NCBI RefSeq assembly: GCF_900111245.1
Contig: NZ_FOGO01000009.1
Span: 124,001-188,000, forward strand
Length of the DNA stretch: 64,000 bases
Reading direction: 5' to 3'
Source of the DNA: Streptomyces qinglanensis
Lineage (GTDB): Bacteria; Actinomycetota; Actinomycetes; Streptomycetales; Streptomycetaceae
Shown here piece after piece: positions 1-8,123 of this stretch. The stretch's first letter is position 1, and each line of letters starts with the position of its first letter. Below the pieces are notes generated by a model, which had not been told where the DNA came from, ran no database searches, and worked only from the letters and a program-made list of their open reading frames with translations. The translations under genes were made by a program, and so were the position numbers.

Positions 1-24
1 TGCTGTCCCGGGCGCTCCTGCGGG

Positions 25-30
25 TAGCGT
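25..30 (+). promoter_or_regulatory. -10 box of a leaderless promoter
   Basis: TAGCGT matches TANNNT and ends 6 nt before the ATG at 37. No Shine-Dalgarno lies between, so transcription probably starts at the A of ATG. The -35 region is at the window edge and cannot be judged. Confidence 0.45.
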
Positions 31-36
31 CCTGGC

Positions 37-939
37 ATGAGCAAGCCCCCCTTCCTCGCGCTCCCGTCCGGCGTGCGGGCGTACCGGATGGCCACCGCAC
101 GCGGGGAGTTCGCCGTGCACGACACCGCGGACGCGGACCACTCGGGGCGAACCGTGCTGCTGCTGCCGGGGTTCACGGGCAGCAAGGAGGACTTCATCGG
201 GCTGCTGGAGCCGCTGGCCCGGGCGGGGTTCCGGGCCGTCGCGGTCGACGGCCGGGGACAGTACGAGACGGGCGGCCCCCGGGAGGCGGCCGCCTATACA
301 CAGTCCGAACTGGCCCGGGACGTGCTCGCGGTCGTGGCGGTGCTCGGCCGCGGGGAGCCCGGCGCCGTGCATCTGCTCGGGCATTCCCTGGGCGGACTGC
401 TCGCGCGCGCCGCGGTGCTGCGGGATGCGGCCCCCTTCGCCTCGCTGACGCTGCTGAGCAGCGGTCCGGCCGCCGTCGCGGCCGGGCAGCAGGAGCGGGT
501 ACGGATGCTGCTGGGCGCGCTGGGGACGATGAGCATGGCGGCGATCTGGGAGGTCATGCAAGAGCTCGACCAGTCGGTCGGCTCCGCCGGTGAGGCGCCG
601 TACTCGCGGCGGGAGGCGGCGGAGACGTCGGCGGTGCTGGCGGAGTTCCTGCGGCGCCGCTGGCTGGCCAATGTGCCCGCTCAGCTCGCGGCCACCGGGG
701 AGCAGTTGCTCACCGAGCCGGACCGGGTGGGTGAACTGGCGGCGCTGGGGCTGCCGTTCCATGTCGTCTCCGGCGCGGCGGACGACGCCTGGCCGGTGCC
801 GCTGCTGGACGGGATGGCCGAGCGGCTGGGTGCGCGCCGCTCGGTGATCGCGGGGACCGGCCACTCCCCCAACGCGGAGCGGCCCGCGGAGACCGCGCGG
901 GCCCTCGCCGACTTCTGGCTCAGCCCTTCCCCTCGATGA
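37..939 (+). CDS. alpha/beta hydrolase
   Basis: A 300-residue protein of the alpha/beta-hydrolase fold. The nucleophile elbow GHSLGG is at residues 115-120 (Ser117), with an oxyanion-type LLPGFTG stretch near residue 43 and a late GTGHSPNAERP segment that supplies the catalytic His; an Asp lies in the SGAADDAWPVP segment. No signal peptide is seen, so it is probably cytosolic. The substrate cannot be read from the sequence. There is no ribosome site: ATG follows a TAGCGT box (25-30) by 6 nt, so the message is probably leaderless. Its last 20 bases overlap the 3' end of the convergent MarC gene. Fold is sure, substrate unknown. Confidence 0.85.
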   Translation: MSKPPFLALPSGVRAYRMATARGEFAVHDTADADHSGRTVLLLPGFTGSKEDFIGLLEPLARAGFRAVAVDGRGQYETGGPREAAAYTQSELARDVLAVVAVLGRGEPGAVHLLGHSLGGLLARAAVLRDAAPFASLTLLSSGPAAVAAGQQERVRMLLGALGTMSMAAIWEVMQELDQSVGSAGEAPYSRREAAETSAVLAEFLRRRWLANVPAQLAATGEQLLTEPDRVGELAALGLPFHVVSGAADDAWPVPLLDGMAERLGARRSVIAGTGHSPNAERPAETARALADFWLSPSPR

Positions 940-1528
940 ACTGGGTGATGCCGCCGGCGATCTGCTGGACGGCGATGGCCGAGAGCAGCATGCCGGACAG
1001 CCGGGTGACGAGGACGACACCGCCGTCCTTGATGACCCGGATGATCAGCAGCGAGTAGCGCATCGCCAGTCCCAGCACCAGGTGCATCGCCACGATCGCC
1101 GCCCAGACGGAGAGCTGTCCGCCCCAGCCGTCCGCGTGCTGCACCGCCAGGATGACGGAGACGATCGCGCCCGGCCCCGCCAGCAGCGGCATGCCGAGCG
1201 GGACGAGCGCCACGTTGACGTCCTTGGTCTGGGTGGGCTCGTCGGACTTGCCGGTCAGCAGGTCGAGGGCGACGAGCAGGAGCAGCAGTCCGCCCGCGAC
1301 CATCAGCGCGGGGATGGAGACGTGCACGTAGTCGAGGATCTGCTTGCCGCAGATCCCGAACAGGGTGATCACTCCGAACGCGACGGACGCCGCCTGCCAG
1401 GCCATCCGGCGCTGGACCTTCGCCGGCCGGCCGGAGGTCAGCCCGAGGAAGATGGGGGTGATGCCGGGCGGGTCCATGATGACGAAGAGGGTGAGGAAGA
1501 CGGACCCGAAGAGAGCGAAGTCGAACAC
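920..1528 (-). CDS. MarC family integral membrane protein
   Basis: A 202-residue protein, almost all hydrophobic, with about six predicted membrane helices, matching the MarC/UPF0056 family in length and in features such as the VIMDPPGITPIFLGLT segment near residue 16 and LGMPLLAGPGAI near the middle. MarC proteins are inner-membrane proteins of unclear function; the old link to multiple antibiotic resistance was not upheld. It starts with GTG at 1528 without a strong ribosome site. It converges with and overlaps the alpha/beta hydrolase gene. The upstream gap (1529-1770) includes an 80-bp purine-rich stretch. Confidence 0.88.
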   Translation of the reverse strand: MFDFALFGSVFLTLFVIMDPPGITPIFLGLTSGRPAKVQRRMAWQAASVAFGVITLFGICGKQILDYVHVSIPALMVAGGLLLLLVALDLLTGKSDEPTQTKDVNVALVPLGMPLLAGPGAIVSVILAVQHADGWGGQLSVWAAIVAMHLVLGLAMRYSLLIIRVIKDGGVVLVTRLSGMLLSAIAVQQIAGGITQFIEGKG

Positions 1529-1554
1529 GGTGGTGCCTGTGCCTTGCTGAGGAG

Positions 1555-1640
1555 AGCGGAACGGAAAAGGAGGGAAAACAGAGGAACAAGGACGATCAAG
1601 GACGAACTAGGGGGGAACAAGGGGGATACGTGGGGGCCGA
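1555..1640 (+). repeat. purine-rich tract
   Basis: The + strand is mostly A and G here (runs such as AAAAGGAGGGAAAA and GGGGGGAACAAGGGGG). It lies between two minus-strand genes, upstream of marC. It is low complexity rather than a true tandem repeat; no function is claimed. Confidence 0.5.
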
Positions 1641-1770
1641 GGAGCGGGCGCGCGGCGGTACGTGCCCGGGGCGTACGCCGGGGGCGCCGCGCGCGGCGGC
1701 GGGCGCGGCAGCGGCCCGGAACCCCCTCGCGAGAGCGGACCGGGCGGAACCGTTCGGCTTCCGGCGCTCC

Positions 1771-2661
1771 TCAGCCCGTGACGGGCGTCGCGCCTGAGCC
1801 GCGGGCGGCGATCTCGGCGTAGACGTCGGGCTCGGTGGTGAATTCTCCGAGCCGGAGGGGCTTGCGGGTGCCGTGGTAGTCGCTGGAGCCGGTGGCCAGC
1901 AGCCCGAGCTCGGCGGCGAGCGCATGCACCCGCTTGCGGGTGTCGGGGTCGTGGTCCGCGTGGTCGGCCTCGAGGCCGTCGAGTCCGGCCTCCGCCAGGT
2001 CGGCGAGCGCGCTCTCCGGGACGCAGTGGCCCCGCTTCCCGGCCAGCGGGTGGGCGAGCACGGCGACGCCTCCGGCGCCCTTGATCAGCCGCAGCGCGTC
2101 GAACGGGTCCAGCTCGTGCTTGCTCGCGTAGGCCCGCCCGTCGTTCGCGAGCCACTCCGCGGTGAAGGCGTCGGAGACGGTCTCGACGACGCCCTGCTCC
2201 ACCATGGCGGCGGCGATGTGCGGCCGGCCCACCGAGCCGTCCCCCGCGATCCGGCTCACCTGCTCCCAGGTGACGGGGACGCCCAGCTCGCGCAGCTTGG
2301 CCACCATGGTCCGGGCGCGCGGCACCCGGTCGTCGCGGACGAGTTCGCGCTCGCGGGCGAGTGCGGGCTCGGCCGGATCGAAGAGGTAGCCGAGCATGTG
2401 GATGCCGACACCGTCGAGTCGGCAGGAGAACTCGGCGCCGGTCACGAGGATGAGCCCGGCGGGCAGCGCCGCGGCGGCCTCGTCGTACCCGGCGACCGTG
2501 TCGTGGTCGGTGAGCGCCACCACGTCCAGTCCGGCCGCGGCGGCGTTGCGCACCAGTTCGGCCGGGGTGTCGGTGCCGTCCGAAGCGGTGGAGTGGGCGT
2601 GCAGGTCGATGCGCACTTCGACGGGCTCCGATGGCTGGACGGTGGGGCGTGACGGGCTCAT
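1771..2661 (-). CDS. PHP domain metal-dependent phosphoesterase
   Basis: 296 residues. The polymerase-and-histidinol-phosphatase signature DLHAHSTASDG is at residues 19-29 (metal ligands His21, His23, Asp28), followed by ALTDHDT and VTGAEFSC motifs and, near the C-terminus, GSSDYHG with the last His ligand. Relatives such as YciV/RnmAM release 3'-phosphate or degrade short RNA and pAp; the exact substrate here is inferred only. The longer open frame upstream is not coding: the ATG at 2661 begins just before the PHP motif. DUF6758 lies upstream on the same strand, 170 nt away. Confidence 0.88.
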   Translation of the reverse strand: MSPSRPTVQPSEPVEVRIDLHAHSTASDGTDTPAELVRNAAAAGLDVVALTDHDTVAGYDEAAAALPAGLILVTGAEFSCRLDGVGIHMLGYLFDPAEPALARERELVRDDRVPRARTMVAKLRELGVPVTWEQVSRIAGDGSVGRPHIAAAMVEQGVVETVSDAFTAEWLANDGRAYASKHELDPFDALRLIKGAGGVAVLAHPLAGKRGHCVPESALADLAEAGLDGLEADHADHDPDTRKRVHALAAELGLLATGSSDYHGTRKPLRLGEFTTEPDVYAEIAARGSGATPVTG

Positions 2662-2831
2662 GGCGAGCAGCCCCCAGGATAGCCGTACCGGCCGGCTCCT
2701 CTCCCGGCTCCTCGTGCGGCGCCGTCCGGGTGGTCCGCGGGGGGGGCGCCGCACCCGGCGGCGGACGGCCCGTGCCTCCCCCGGGCCCGCCCGCCCCACG
2801 GCTGCCGAGGGGGCGGGCGGGCCCGGGGCCG

Positions 2832-3488
2832 TCAGCGCTGGGGGGCGGGCCGGGAGATCAGCCGGGGGGAGAGCGCTCCGCAGGGCACCAGTTCCACCTC
2901 GGCGCCCGCGTCCCGCAGATCGGTCAGCACCAGTTCGTCGTAGAGCAGCAGCCCCGACTCCTGCGGCCAGACGATGGCCCACAGCCACAGGCCGCACGCC
3001 TCCCCCGCGAAGACGGCACGGTCCGCGGGTGCCCCGCCGACCTGCCACAGCGGAGTGGGGTGCCCGGCGGCGTGCACCTTGGCCTGGGGCGGCTTGCCCG
3101 CGCAGATGGCCGGGCCGGGGTCCGGGCCCTCGATCCCGGCGTAGCGGGCGCCGAGACCGACGCCGAGCTCCTCGGCGATCAGCAGCAGTTCGCCGGGGCC
3201 GCCGAGCGGTGCGGGGCCGGAGCAGGCGACGGCGGTGGCCCGGCCTCCGCTCCGGTCGTCGCCCGCGCAGGCGACGCCGGTGAACAGCCAGCCCACCGGG
3301 AGCGGCCACGGCATCCACACGGGCACCTGGGTGCGGCCCACCACGACGGCGAGTGCGTCGACGCTGGGCGGAAGGATCGGCTGGAGCGGGTGCACAGCAC
3401 CGTGCACGCCGCACTGCCAGGTGTCGGCGAAGAGTCCGGGCGCCCTGATGCGGCCACCGCACTTCGGGCAACTGGGTTCGCCCCTCAT
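2832..3488 (-). CDS. DUF6758 family protein, zinc-ribbon-like
   Basis: 218 residues, resembling a family I know only as a conserved actinobacterial protein of unknown function. The N-terminus has a zinc-ribbon pattern: CPKCGG at residues 7-12 and a later Cys-x-x-His in WQCGVHG near residue 27. The rest is rich in Gly, Pro and Trp (WMPWPLPVGWLF, WLWAIVWP) with no catalytic motif I recognise. It starts at ATG 3488; no clear ribosome site is seen. It lies 170 nt upstream of the PHP gene on the same strand and diverges from the MFS exporter, sharing the 256-bp gap that holds two palindromes. Confidence 0.75.
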   Translation of the reverse strand: MRGEPSCPKCGGRIRAPGLFADTWQCGVHGAVHPLQPILPPSVDALAVVVGRTQVPVWMPWPLPVGWLFTGVACAGDDRSGGRATAVACSGPAPLGGPGELLLIAEELGVGLGARYAGIEGPDPGPAICAGKPPQAKVHAAGHPTPLWQVGGAPADRAVFAGEACGLWLWAIVWPQESGLLLYDELVLTDLRDAGAEVELVPCGALSPRLISRPAPQR

Positions 3489-3627
3489 GGGGCCTTACGG
3501 TCCTACCGGGCCGCCGTCCCGTCAAGGACGATCACCCACCCGGACCTCAGCCCTGAACAGCACGGTGCGTGAAGGCATACGCAGACACAGCCGATGACCT
3601 GCTGATCATGTAGATGCTATTTGCATT

Positions 3628-3644
3628 AATTAGACTCGCTAATT
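3628..3644. promoter_or_regulatory. MarR/TetR-like operator palindrome
   Basis: AATTAG-ACTCG-CTAATT: perfect 6-bp arms with a 5-nt centre, in an AT-rich island that stands out from the GC-rich surroundings. It is 100 bp before the MFS exporter start and follows a TTGCAT hexamer (3621-3626). TTAG-N5-CTAA is typical of small winged-helix repressor sites. Confidence 0.55.
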
Positions 3645-3648
3645 TATT

Positions 3649-3660
3649 GTGTGTACACAC
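3649..3660. promoter_or_regulatory. 12-bp perfect palindrome GTGTGTACACAC
   Basis: A perfect palindrome lying 5 bp beyond the AATTAG/CTAATT inverted repeat and upstream of the MFS exporter. It could be a second operator half of the same control region; no adjacent regulator gene is present. Confidence 0.45.
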
Positions 3661-3744
3661 CAACCACATCGCCGCGCGGGAGATCCGCGCCCGCCGGTCC
3701 GCGGGAGCACCCGCGGCGGCAGAACCCGAGGAGGAGCGGCAAGC

Positions 3745-4965
3745 ATGAGTGGTGATCCGTTCGACAAGGGCGGGGGGAACCTCCTCCGCCAGCCGAAGGC
3801 CGTCTGGGCCACGGCAGGTGCGTCCGTCGTGGCCTTCATGGGCATCGGCCTGGTCGACCCGATCCTGCCCTCGATCGCGAAGGGGCTGGAGGCCACCCCG
3901 AGTCAGGTCTCCCTGCTGTTCACCTCCTACTTTCTGATCACCGCCGTGGCGATGCTGGTCACCGGCTTCGTCTCCAGCCGGATCGGCGGCCGCAAGACCC
4001 TGCTGCTGGGACTGGCCCTGGTCGTGGTCTTCGCGGGGCTCTCCGGCACCTCGCACTCCGTCGGCGAACTCGTCGGCTTCCGCGCCGGCTGGGGCCTGGG
4101 CAACGCCCTCTTCGTCTCGACGGCACTCGCCGTGATCGTCGGCGCCGCGGCGGGCGGCAGCGCGGCGGCCATCCTGCTGTACGAGTCGGCACTGGGCCTG
4201 GGCATGGCCTGCGGCCCGCTGCTGGGCGCCGTGCTGGGGGACGCGAGCTGGCGCTTCCCGTTCTTCGGCACGGCCGCGCTGATGGCGATCGGTTTCCTCG
4301 CCATCACCGCGTTCCTCAAGGAGCAGCCCCGGCCCGCGCGCAAGACGTCCCTGCTCGACCCGGTCAAGGCGCTCGGCCACGGCGGACTCGCCTCGGCTGC
4401 CGTCTCGGCGTTCTTCTACAACTACGCCTTCTTCACCGTGCTGGCGTTCACCCCGTTCGTCCTGGACATGTCCCCCTACCGCTCCGGCGCGGTGTTCTTC
4501 GCCTGGGGCGTGCTGCTGGCGGTCTTCTCGGTGCTGGTCGCACCCCGCCTCCAGGAGCGGTTCGGCTCACTGCGGGTGCTGGGCGCCTCGCTGGTGCTCA
4601 TGGCCGCCGACCTGGTGGTGCTGGGCTACGGCAACCACACCGCGGCCATCGCGGGCACCGTGGTCTCCGGGGCCTTCATCGGCCTCAACAACACCGTCTA
4701 CACCGAACTCGCGCTCGGAGTCTCGGACGCGCCCCGGCCGGTGGCCAGCGCCGGCTACAACTTCGTCCGCTGGTTCGCGGCCGCCGCCGCGCCCTTCCTG
4801 GCGCCGAAGCTCGAGGAGTGGGCGGACATCCACCTCCCCTTCGTGGTCGCGGCGCTCGCCGCCCTCGTCGGCGCCGCCGTGGTGGCCGTCCGCCGCAAGG
4901 CCCTCACCACGGAGGCCGAGGAACTGCTCCCGGGCGGCGCGGATCCCGAGCCGGTCGGCGCCTGA
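3745..4965 (+). CDS. MFS drug-type transporter
   Basis: 406 residues with about 12 membrane helices, a major facilitator. The loop after helix 2 reads GFVSSRIGGRKTLLLG, a recognisable MFS motif A (G-x-x-x-D/R-x-x-GR-R/K). The N-terminal helix contains MGIGLVDPILPSI, common in proton-driven drug exporters. Substrate is unknown. The ATG at 3745 is chosen because GAGGAG (3731-3736) stands at normal distance; upstream in-frame codons lie in the AT-rich control region. Two palindromes (3628-3660) suggest a repressor that responds to the exported compound, but no regulator gene is next to it. Confidence 0.9.
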   Translation: MSGDPFDKGGGNLLRQPKAVWATAGASVVAFMGIGLVDPILPSIAKGLEATPSQVSLLFTSYFLITAVAMLVTGFVSSRIGGRKTLLLGLALVVVFAGLSGTSHSVGELVGFRAGWGLGNALFVSTALAVIVGAAAGGSAAAILLYESALGLGMACGPLLGAVLGDASWRFPFFGTAALMAIGFLAITAFLKEQPRPARKTSLLDPVKALGHGGLASAAVSAFFYNYAFFTVLAFTPFVLDMSPYRSGAVFFAWGVLLAVFSVLVAPRLQERFGSLRVLGASLVLMAADLVVLGYGNHTAAIAGTVVSGAFIGLNNTVYTELALGVSDAPRPVASAGYNFVRWFAAAAAPFLAPKLEEWADIHLPFVVAALAALVGAAVVAVRRKALTTEAEELLPGGADPEPVGA

Positions 4966-4974
4966 CGCGGCGCA

Positions 4975-4989
4975 GCCCGCACCGCGGGC
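4975..4989. terminator. short GC hairpin between convergent genes
   Basis: GCCCGC-ACC-GCGGGC lies between the stop codons of the MFS gene and the SUFU-like gene. The stem is only 6 bp with no T run, so it is a weak candidate. Confidence 0.35.
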
Positions 4990-5010
4990 GACGGCCCGGC
5001 CTCCGCCCGG

Positions 5011-5616
5011 TCACTCCCCCAGCGGGACGGCCGCGCGGAACGGATCGCGCAGGTCGGTACCGTGCCGCAGCCAGCGCTCCTGGAGCGCCTCGGCGCCGTG
5101 CACCCGCTTCCAGGCGGCCTCCGCGGGGGTCATGGGCAGCAGCGGCAGGAACCGGACCGGCTCGCGCGGCGGTTCGAGGGCCACGTCCTCGACCAGCCCG
5201 CCGGGTTCGGCCACCAGCACGGAGGTGAACGGGGCACCGGGCCACAGCGGCTCGCCGGTGTCCAGGGAAGCGCCCGGGGCCACGACGACCCCCTCCACCT
5301 GCGGCGAGGCCGCCAGCACCGCCAACGGGCGCAGGACCTTGTCGGTTTCGGCGCCCCGTGCGCCGCTCCCGGCCCGTACGGTCAGCAGCAGTTCGGCGCG
5401 CGGACCCACTTCGGGGTCGGCCAGCACCTGCGCCGGGTCGGTCATCGGCCCGGCCGACATGCCGAGGGTGGCGTACCGCACAGTGCCCGCCCCGGCGTCC
5501 GGAAACCGCAGCACCTCGATGCGCTCGGTCCCCAGAAAGGTGACCGAGGCGCGGGCGTCGGGCTCGCCGAAGGTCTCGCGCAGCCGGGCGTCGGCCAGAG
5601 TCAGCACGTCGTTCAT
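5011..5616 (-). CDS. suppressor-of-fused (SUFU) domain protein
   Basis: 201 residues, matching the bacterial SUFU-like family: a TEVLRFP-type strand (here IEVLRFPDAGAGTVRYATLGMS, residues about 33-54), a central GGLVEDVALEPPREPVRFLPLLPMT stretch and a C-terminal WLRHGTDLRDPFRAAVP tail. In animals SUFU binds Gli factors; bacterial members are often immunity or unassigned proteins and no target is evident here. ATG 5616 follows a TATGCT box on the minus strand (5628-5623) by 6 nt and has no ribosome site, so it looks leaderless; this rejects the longer upstream frame. It is divergent from the CorA leader region. Confidence 0.8.
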   Translation of the reverse strand: MNDVLTLADARLRETFGEPDARASVTFLGTERIEVLRFPDAGAGTVRYATLGMSAGPMTDPAQVLADPEVGPRAELLLTVRAGSGARGAETDKVLRPLAVLAASPQVEGVVVAPGASLDTGEPLWPGAPFTSVLVAEPGGLVEDVALEPPREPVRFLPLLPMTPAEAAWKRVHGAEALQERWLRHGTDLRDPFRAAVPLGE

Positions 5617-5622
5617 CCGGCG

Positions 5623-5628
5623 AGCATA
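5623..5628 (-). promoter_or_regulatory. -10 box of a leaderless promoter
   Basis: TATGCT on the minus strand, 6 nt before the ATG of the SUFU-like gene, with no ribosome site between. It matches TANNNT. Confidence 0.5.
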
Positions 5629-5841
5629 GAGCGGACGGCGTGCGGCCCGCGGAGCGGCACCGGGGGTGAGCGGGGATGCCGGCGGGGAGCCGGGCCGACG
5701 GCGGGTAAGGAACGGGCAAAGGCCGCCGGGAGCGGTCACGCCGGGCACGCGGAGGGTTCGCGCAGTGCTACCGTTGGCTGCCGGTCAAGGTGTGTACAGA
5801 TCGTCCCCCACAGGGGCCCGGCCGGAGGAGGTGGGACTGAC

Positions 5842-5913
5842 ATGGATCCGAGTCGACCGTGCAGTACCGGCCGCTCTTCCTGTCCGGCAGCGACCGCGCC
5901 ACCAGGGGCCTAG
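5842..5913 (+). CDS. possible 23-residue leader peptide upstream of corA
   Basis: ATG at 5842 is preceded by a near-ideal GGAGGAGGT (5824-5832) at 9 nt and reads 23 codons to TAG: MDPSRPCSTG..., with Cys7 and Cys14, three prolines and many Ser/Thr/Ala. It is too short to be a normal enzyme. It sits in the 550-bp gap between the SUFU-like gene and corA, about 250 nt before corA. It could be a regulatory leader ORF (translation-coupled attenuation) or a free small protein. The ribosome site is strong evidence of translation; function is inferred. Confidence 0.45.
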   Translation: MDPSRPCSTGRSSCPAATAPPGA

Positions 5914-6166
5914 CCCCCCGCGGCCACAGCGCGCACACCTTTCCCCGAGGACCGATGGGGTTCCTCCCGGGGTGCGCACGGCGGAAGAGCGTCCGCGTCT
6001 CGCAGTTTCGCATTGTTCCGTCAGTCAGCGATCGCCGTCTCCCACGGCCTGCGTGTGGTGCCCGCTTTGCGGACCTCCGGGTGGTGGCCCGTAGGCCCCC
6101 GTTCCGGGCAGCACGACGCCTCGGCCCGGGTCGCGACGGCATGGCACGGCACCGTGGAGGGCCCAC
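5914..6166 (+). promoter_or_regulatory. untranslated stretch before corA, no recognised element
   Basis: With the leader ORF this makes a gap of about 550 bp between two genes. I looked for the Mg2+ M-box leader and could not recognise its conserved core. Several GC hairpins are possible (for example around CCCCGAGGACCGATGGGG... at 5943-5980). I see no other gene here. Confidence 0.3.
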
Positions 6167-7294
6167 ATGTCGATGATCAGAGAGCTGCGCGCCGCTGTGC
6201 GGCCGGCTCTGCGCAAGGACAACCGGCCGGGATACGGCTTCGGATACGAGCGCGTCGGCGCGGCCACGAGCAGTGCCGTCGTCGACTGCGGCGCCTACCT
6301 GGACGGCCGCCGGGACACCGAGCAGCTCACCCCGGCCCAGGCGCTGCGCAAGGTGCGGTCCCCCGAGGGGCAGGGCCGCCGCGGCTTCGTCTGGATCGGC
6401 CTGCACGAGCCGACCGAGGAGGAGTTCTCCGGTATCGCCCAGGAGTACGGCCTGCACCCGCTGGCCGTCGAGGACGCGGTGCACGCGCACCAGCGGCCGA
6501 AGCTGGAGCGGTACGACGAGAGCCTGTTCACCGTCTTCAAGACGGTGCACTACGTGGAGCACACCGAACTGACCGCCAGCAGCGAGGTGGTGGAGACCGG
6601 CGAGGTGATGTGCTTCACCGGCCGGGACTACATCATCACCGTCCGGCACGGCGGCCAGGGCTCGCTGCGCGCCCTGCGGCACCGGCTGGAGGACGACCCG
6701 GAGCTGCTGGGCAAGGGGCCCTCCGCGGTGCTGCACGCCATCGCCGACCAGACCGTGGACGGCTACCTGGCGGTCGCGGACGCGGTGCAGGACGACATCG
6801 ACGAGGTGGAGATCGACGTCTTCTCCGACCGCTCCGGCAACGGCAAGCGGGGCGGCGACGCGGGCCGGATCTACCAGCTCAAGCGCGAGGTGCTGGAGTT
6901 CAAGCGCGCCGTCTCACCGCTGATGCGTCCGCTGCAGACGCTCAGCGAGCGGCCGGTACGGCTGGTCGACCCGGACATCCAGAAGTACTTCCGCGACGTG
7001 GCCGACCACCTGACCCGGGTCAACGAGCAGGTGCTGGGCTTCGACGACCTGCTCAACTCGATCCTCCAGGCGAATCTCGCCCAGGCGACCGTCGCGCAGA
7101 ACGAGGACATGCGGAAGATCACCGCCTGGGCCGCCATCTTCGCGGTGCCGACGATGATCGCCGGGATCTACGGCATGAACTTCGACTACATGCCCGAGAC
7201 GGACTGGAAGTACGGCTATCCGGCGGTGCTGCTGCTGATCGTCGCCATCTGCTACGGCATCCACCGGGGCTTCAAGCGCAACGGGTGGCTGTAA
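6167..7294 (+). CDS. corA: CorA family magnesium/divalent metal transporter
   Basis: 375 residues: a long soluble N-terminal domain with helical stalk, then two C-terminal membrane helices. The family signature Tyr-Gly-Met-Asn is at residues 335-338 at the end of helix 1, followed by the periplasmic loop FDYMPETDWKYG and helix 2. CorA forms a pentameric channel for Mg2+ (some members move Co2+ or Ni2+). GGAGGG stands 7 nt before ATG 6167. The hypothetical gene begins 11 nt downstream. A soluble MgtE-N/CBS protein also lies 2 kb away. M. tuberculosis corA (Rv1239c) is in the same neighbourhood, from memory. Confidence 0.95.
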   Translation: MSMIRELRAAVRPALRKDNRPGYGFGYERVGAATSSAVVDCGAYLDGRRDTEQLTPAQALRKVRSPEGQGRRGFVWIGLHEPTEEEFSGIAQEYGLHPLAVEDAVHAHQRPKLERYDESLFTVFKTVHYVEHTELTASSEVVETGEVMCFTGRDYIITVRHGGQGSLRALRHRLEDDPELLGKGPSAVLHAIADQTVDGYLAVADAVQDDIDEVEIDVFSDRSGNGKRGGDAGRIYQLKREVLEFKRAVSPLMRPLQTLSERPVRLVDPDIQKYFRDVADHLTRVNEQVLGFDDLLNSILQANLAQATVAQNEDMRKITAWAAIFAVPTMIAGIYGMNFDYMPETDWKYGYPAVLLLIVAICYGIHRGFKRNGWL

Positions 7295-7297
7295 CCT
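7292..7297 (+). promoter_or_regulatory. -10 box overlapping the corA stop
   Basis: TAACCT includes the corA stop codon and ends 7 nt before the ATG of the next gene, which lacks a ribosome site. It could give a leaderless transcript for that gene. Confidence 0.4.
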
Positions 7298-7304
7298 GCG
7301 GGCT

Positions 7305-7871
7305 ATGAGCGTGACGCCCCAGCAGCCCGACAGCAGCGCGGAGAGCCGTGCGGACCACGCGCTGATCGAGGAGACGGCCAAGAAGTCGGGGCTGGTCTGG
7401 GTCCGCGGCACCGAGGGCCCGGCGCGCGGACTGTGGCATGTGTGGCACGAGGGTGCCGTCTGCCTGGTCGGGGACGGCCCGCTCGAACAGCCGCTCGGCG
7501 ACCTGGGGCTGACGGACGGCGGCAGCGCCACCGTCACGGTACGCGGCAAGGACAGGGGCGCGCGGCTGGTCGTCTGGCCGGCCCGGGTACGTGAACTCGC
7601 GCCGCACGGCCCGGAGTGGGAGGCGGCGGTCGGCGAGCTGAAGGGCAAGCGGCTCAACGCGCCGGATGCCGAGACCATGCCCGAGCGCTGGGCCGCACAC
7701 AGCCGGGTGCTGCGGCTGGAGCCGGCCGGGGAGTCACTGGAGCGCCCCGGCGCGATGCCGCGCGGCTCCCAGGCCGCGGCGCCACTGGCCACCTCCGCCA
7801 CCACCCGGCGCTCCCGGCCCGCCGGGCTGCCGCGGCTGCTCTTCCGCCGCCGGAGCCGCTCCCGCGGCTGA
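7305..7871 (+). CDS. conserved hypothetical protein downstream of corA
   Basis: 188 residues; I do not recognise a named domain with certainty. Residues about 20-120 form an alternating strand-rich unit (LVWVRG, LWHVWHEGAVCLVGDGPLEQP, ATVTVRGKDRGARLVVWPARVRELAP) that resembles small split-barrel proteins of the FMN- or F420-binding kind, a loose impression only. A helical piece with KGKRLNAPDAETMPERWA follows, then a basic, Arg-rich tail with no membrane helix. It lies 10 nt after corA. No ribosome site is present; TAACCT within the corA end suggests its own leaderless promoter. Confidence 0.7.
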   Translation: MSVTPQQPDSSAESRADHALIEETAKKSGLVWVRGTEGPARGLWHVWHEGAVCLVGDGPLEQPLGDLGLTDGGSATVTVRGKDRGARLVVWPARVRELAPHGPEWEAAVGELKGKRLNAPDAETMPERWAAHSRVLRLEPAGESLERPGAMPRGSQAAAPLATSATTRRSRPAGLPRLLFRRRSRSRG

Positions 7872-7872
7872 A

Positions 7873-7988
7873 CGGGCAGGAGTCCCCGCGCGGGCAGGAG
7901 TCCCCGCGGCGTTCCGGGGAAGTCCCGCGGCCATCCCGTACGAGTCTCCGCGCCGTACGGAGTCTCCGCGCCGTACGGAGTCTCCGCG
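7873..7988. repeat. 18-bp tandem repeats, two related families
   Basis: CGGGCAGGAGTCCCCGCG occurs at 7873-7890 and 7891-7908; after a degenerate 26-bp stretch, CCGTACGGAGTCTCCGCG-type units follow at 7935-7952, 7953-7970 and 7971-7988. All share a GGAGTC-Y-CCGCG core. They lie between two convergent genes. Confidence 0.85.
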
Positions 7989-8091
7989 GCCGTCGCCGTC
8001 CCGCGGGGTTCCCGCTGCCGATCGGCAGCCGCCCGTGCACTGGCCCGGCATCCGGGCGGCCGCGCCGCTCCCGGCCCGGACCCGGCAGGCC

Positions 8092-8121
8092 GCGGGCCGC
8101 GGGCCGCGGGCCGCGGCCCGC
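8092..8121. repeat. 7-bp GCGGGCC repeat ending in a palindrome
   Basis: Three copies of GCGGGCC (8092-8112) run into GCGGCCCGC, giving a 16-bp palindrome at 8106-8121 that could fold as a terminator-like hairpin for the flanking convergent genes. Confidence 0.7.
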
Positions 8122-8123
8122 AA

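Noticed and set aside
5914..6166. Mg2+ M-box riboswitch before corA
   Set aside because: I could not find the conserved core of the M-box; the stretch only shows general GC hairpin potential. A covariance-model search (Rfam M-box) would decide.
5859..6176. A 105-codon frame in the corA leader
   Set aside because: No ribosome site, Arg-rich composition, and it overlaps the better supported 23-codon ORF and the corA start.
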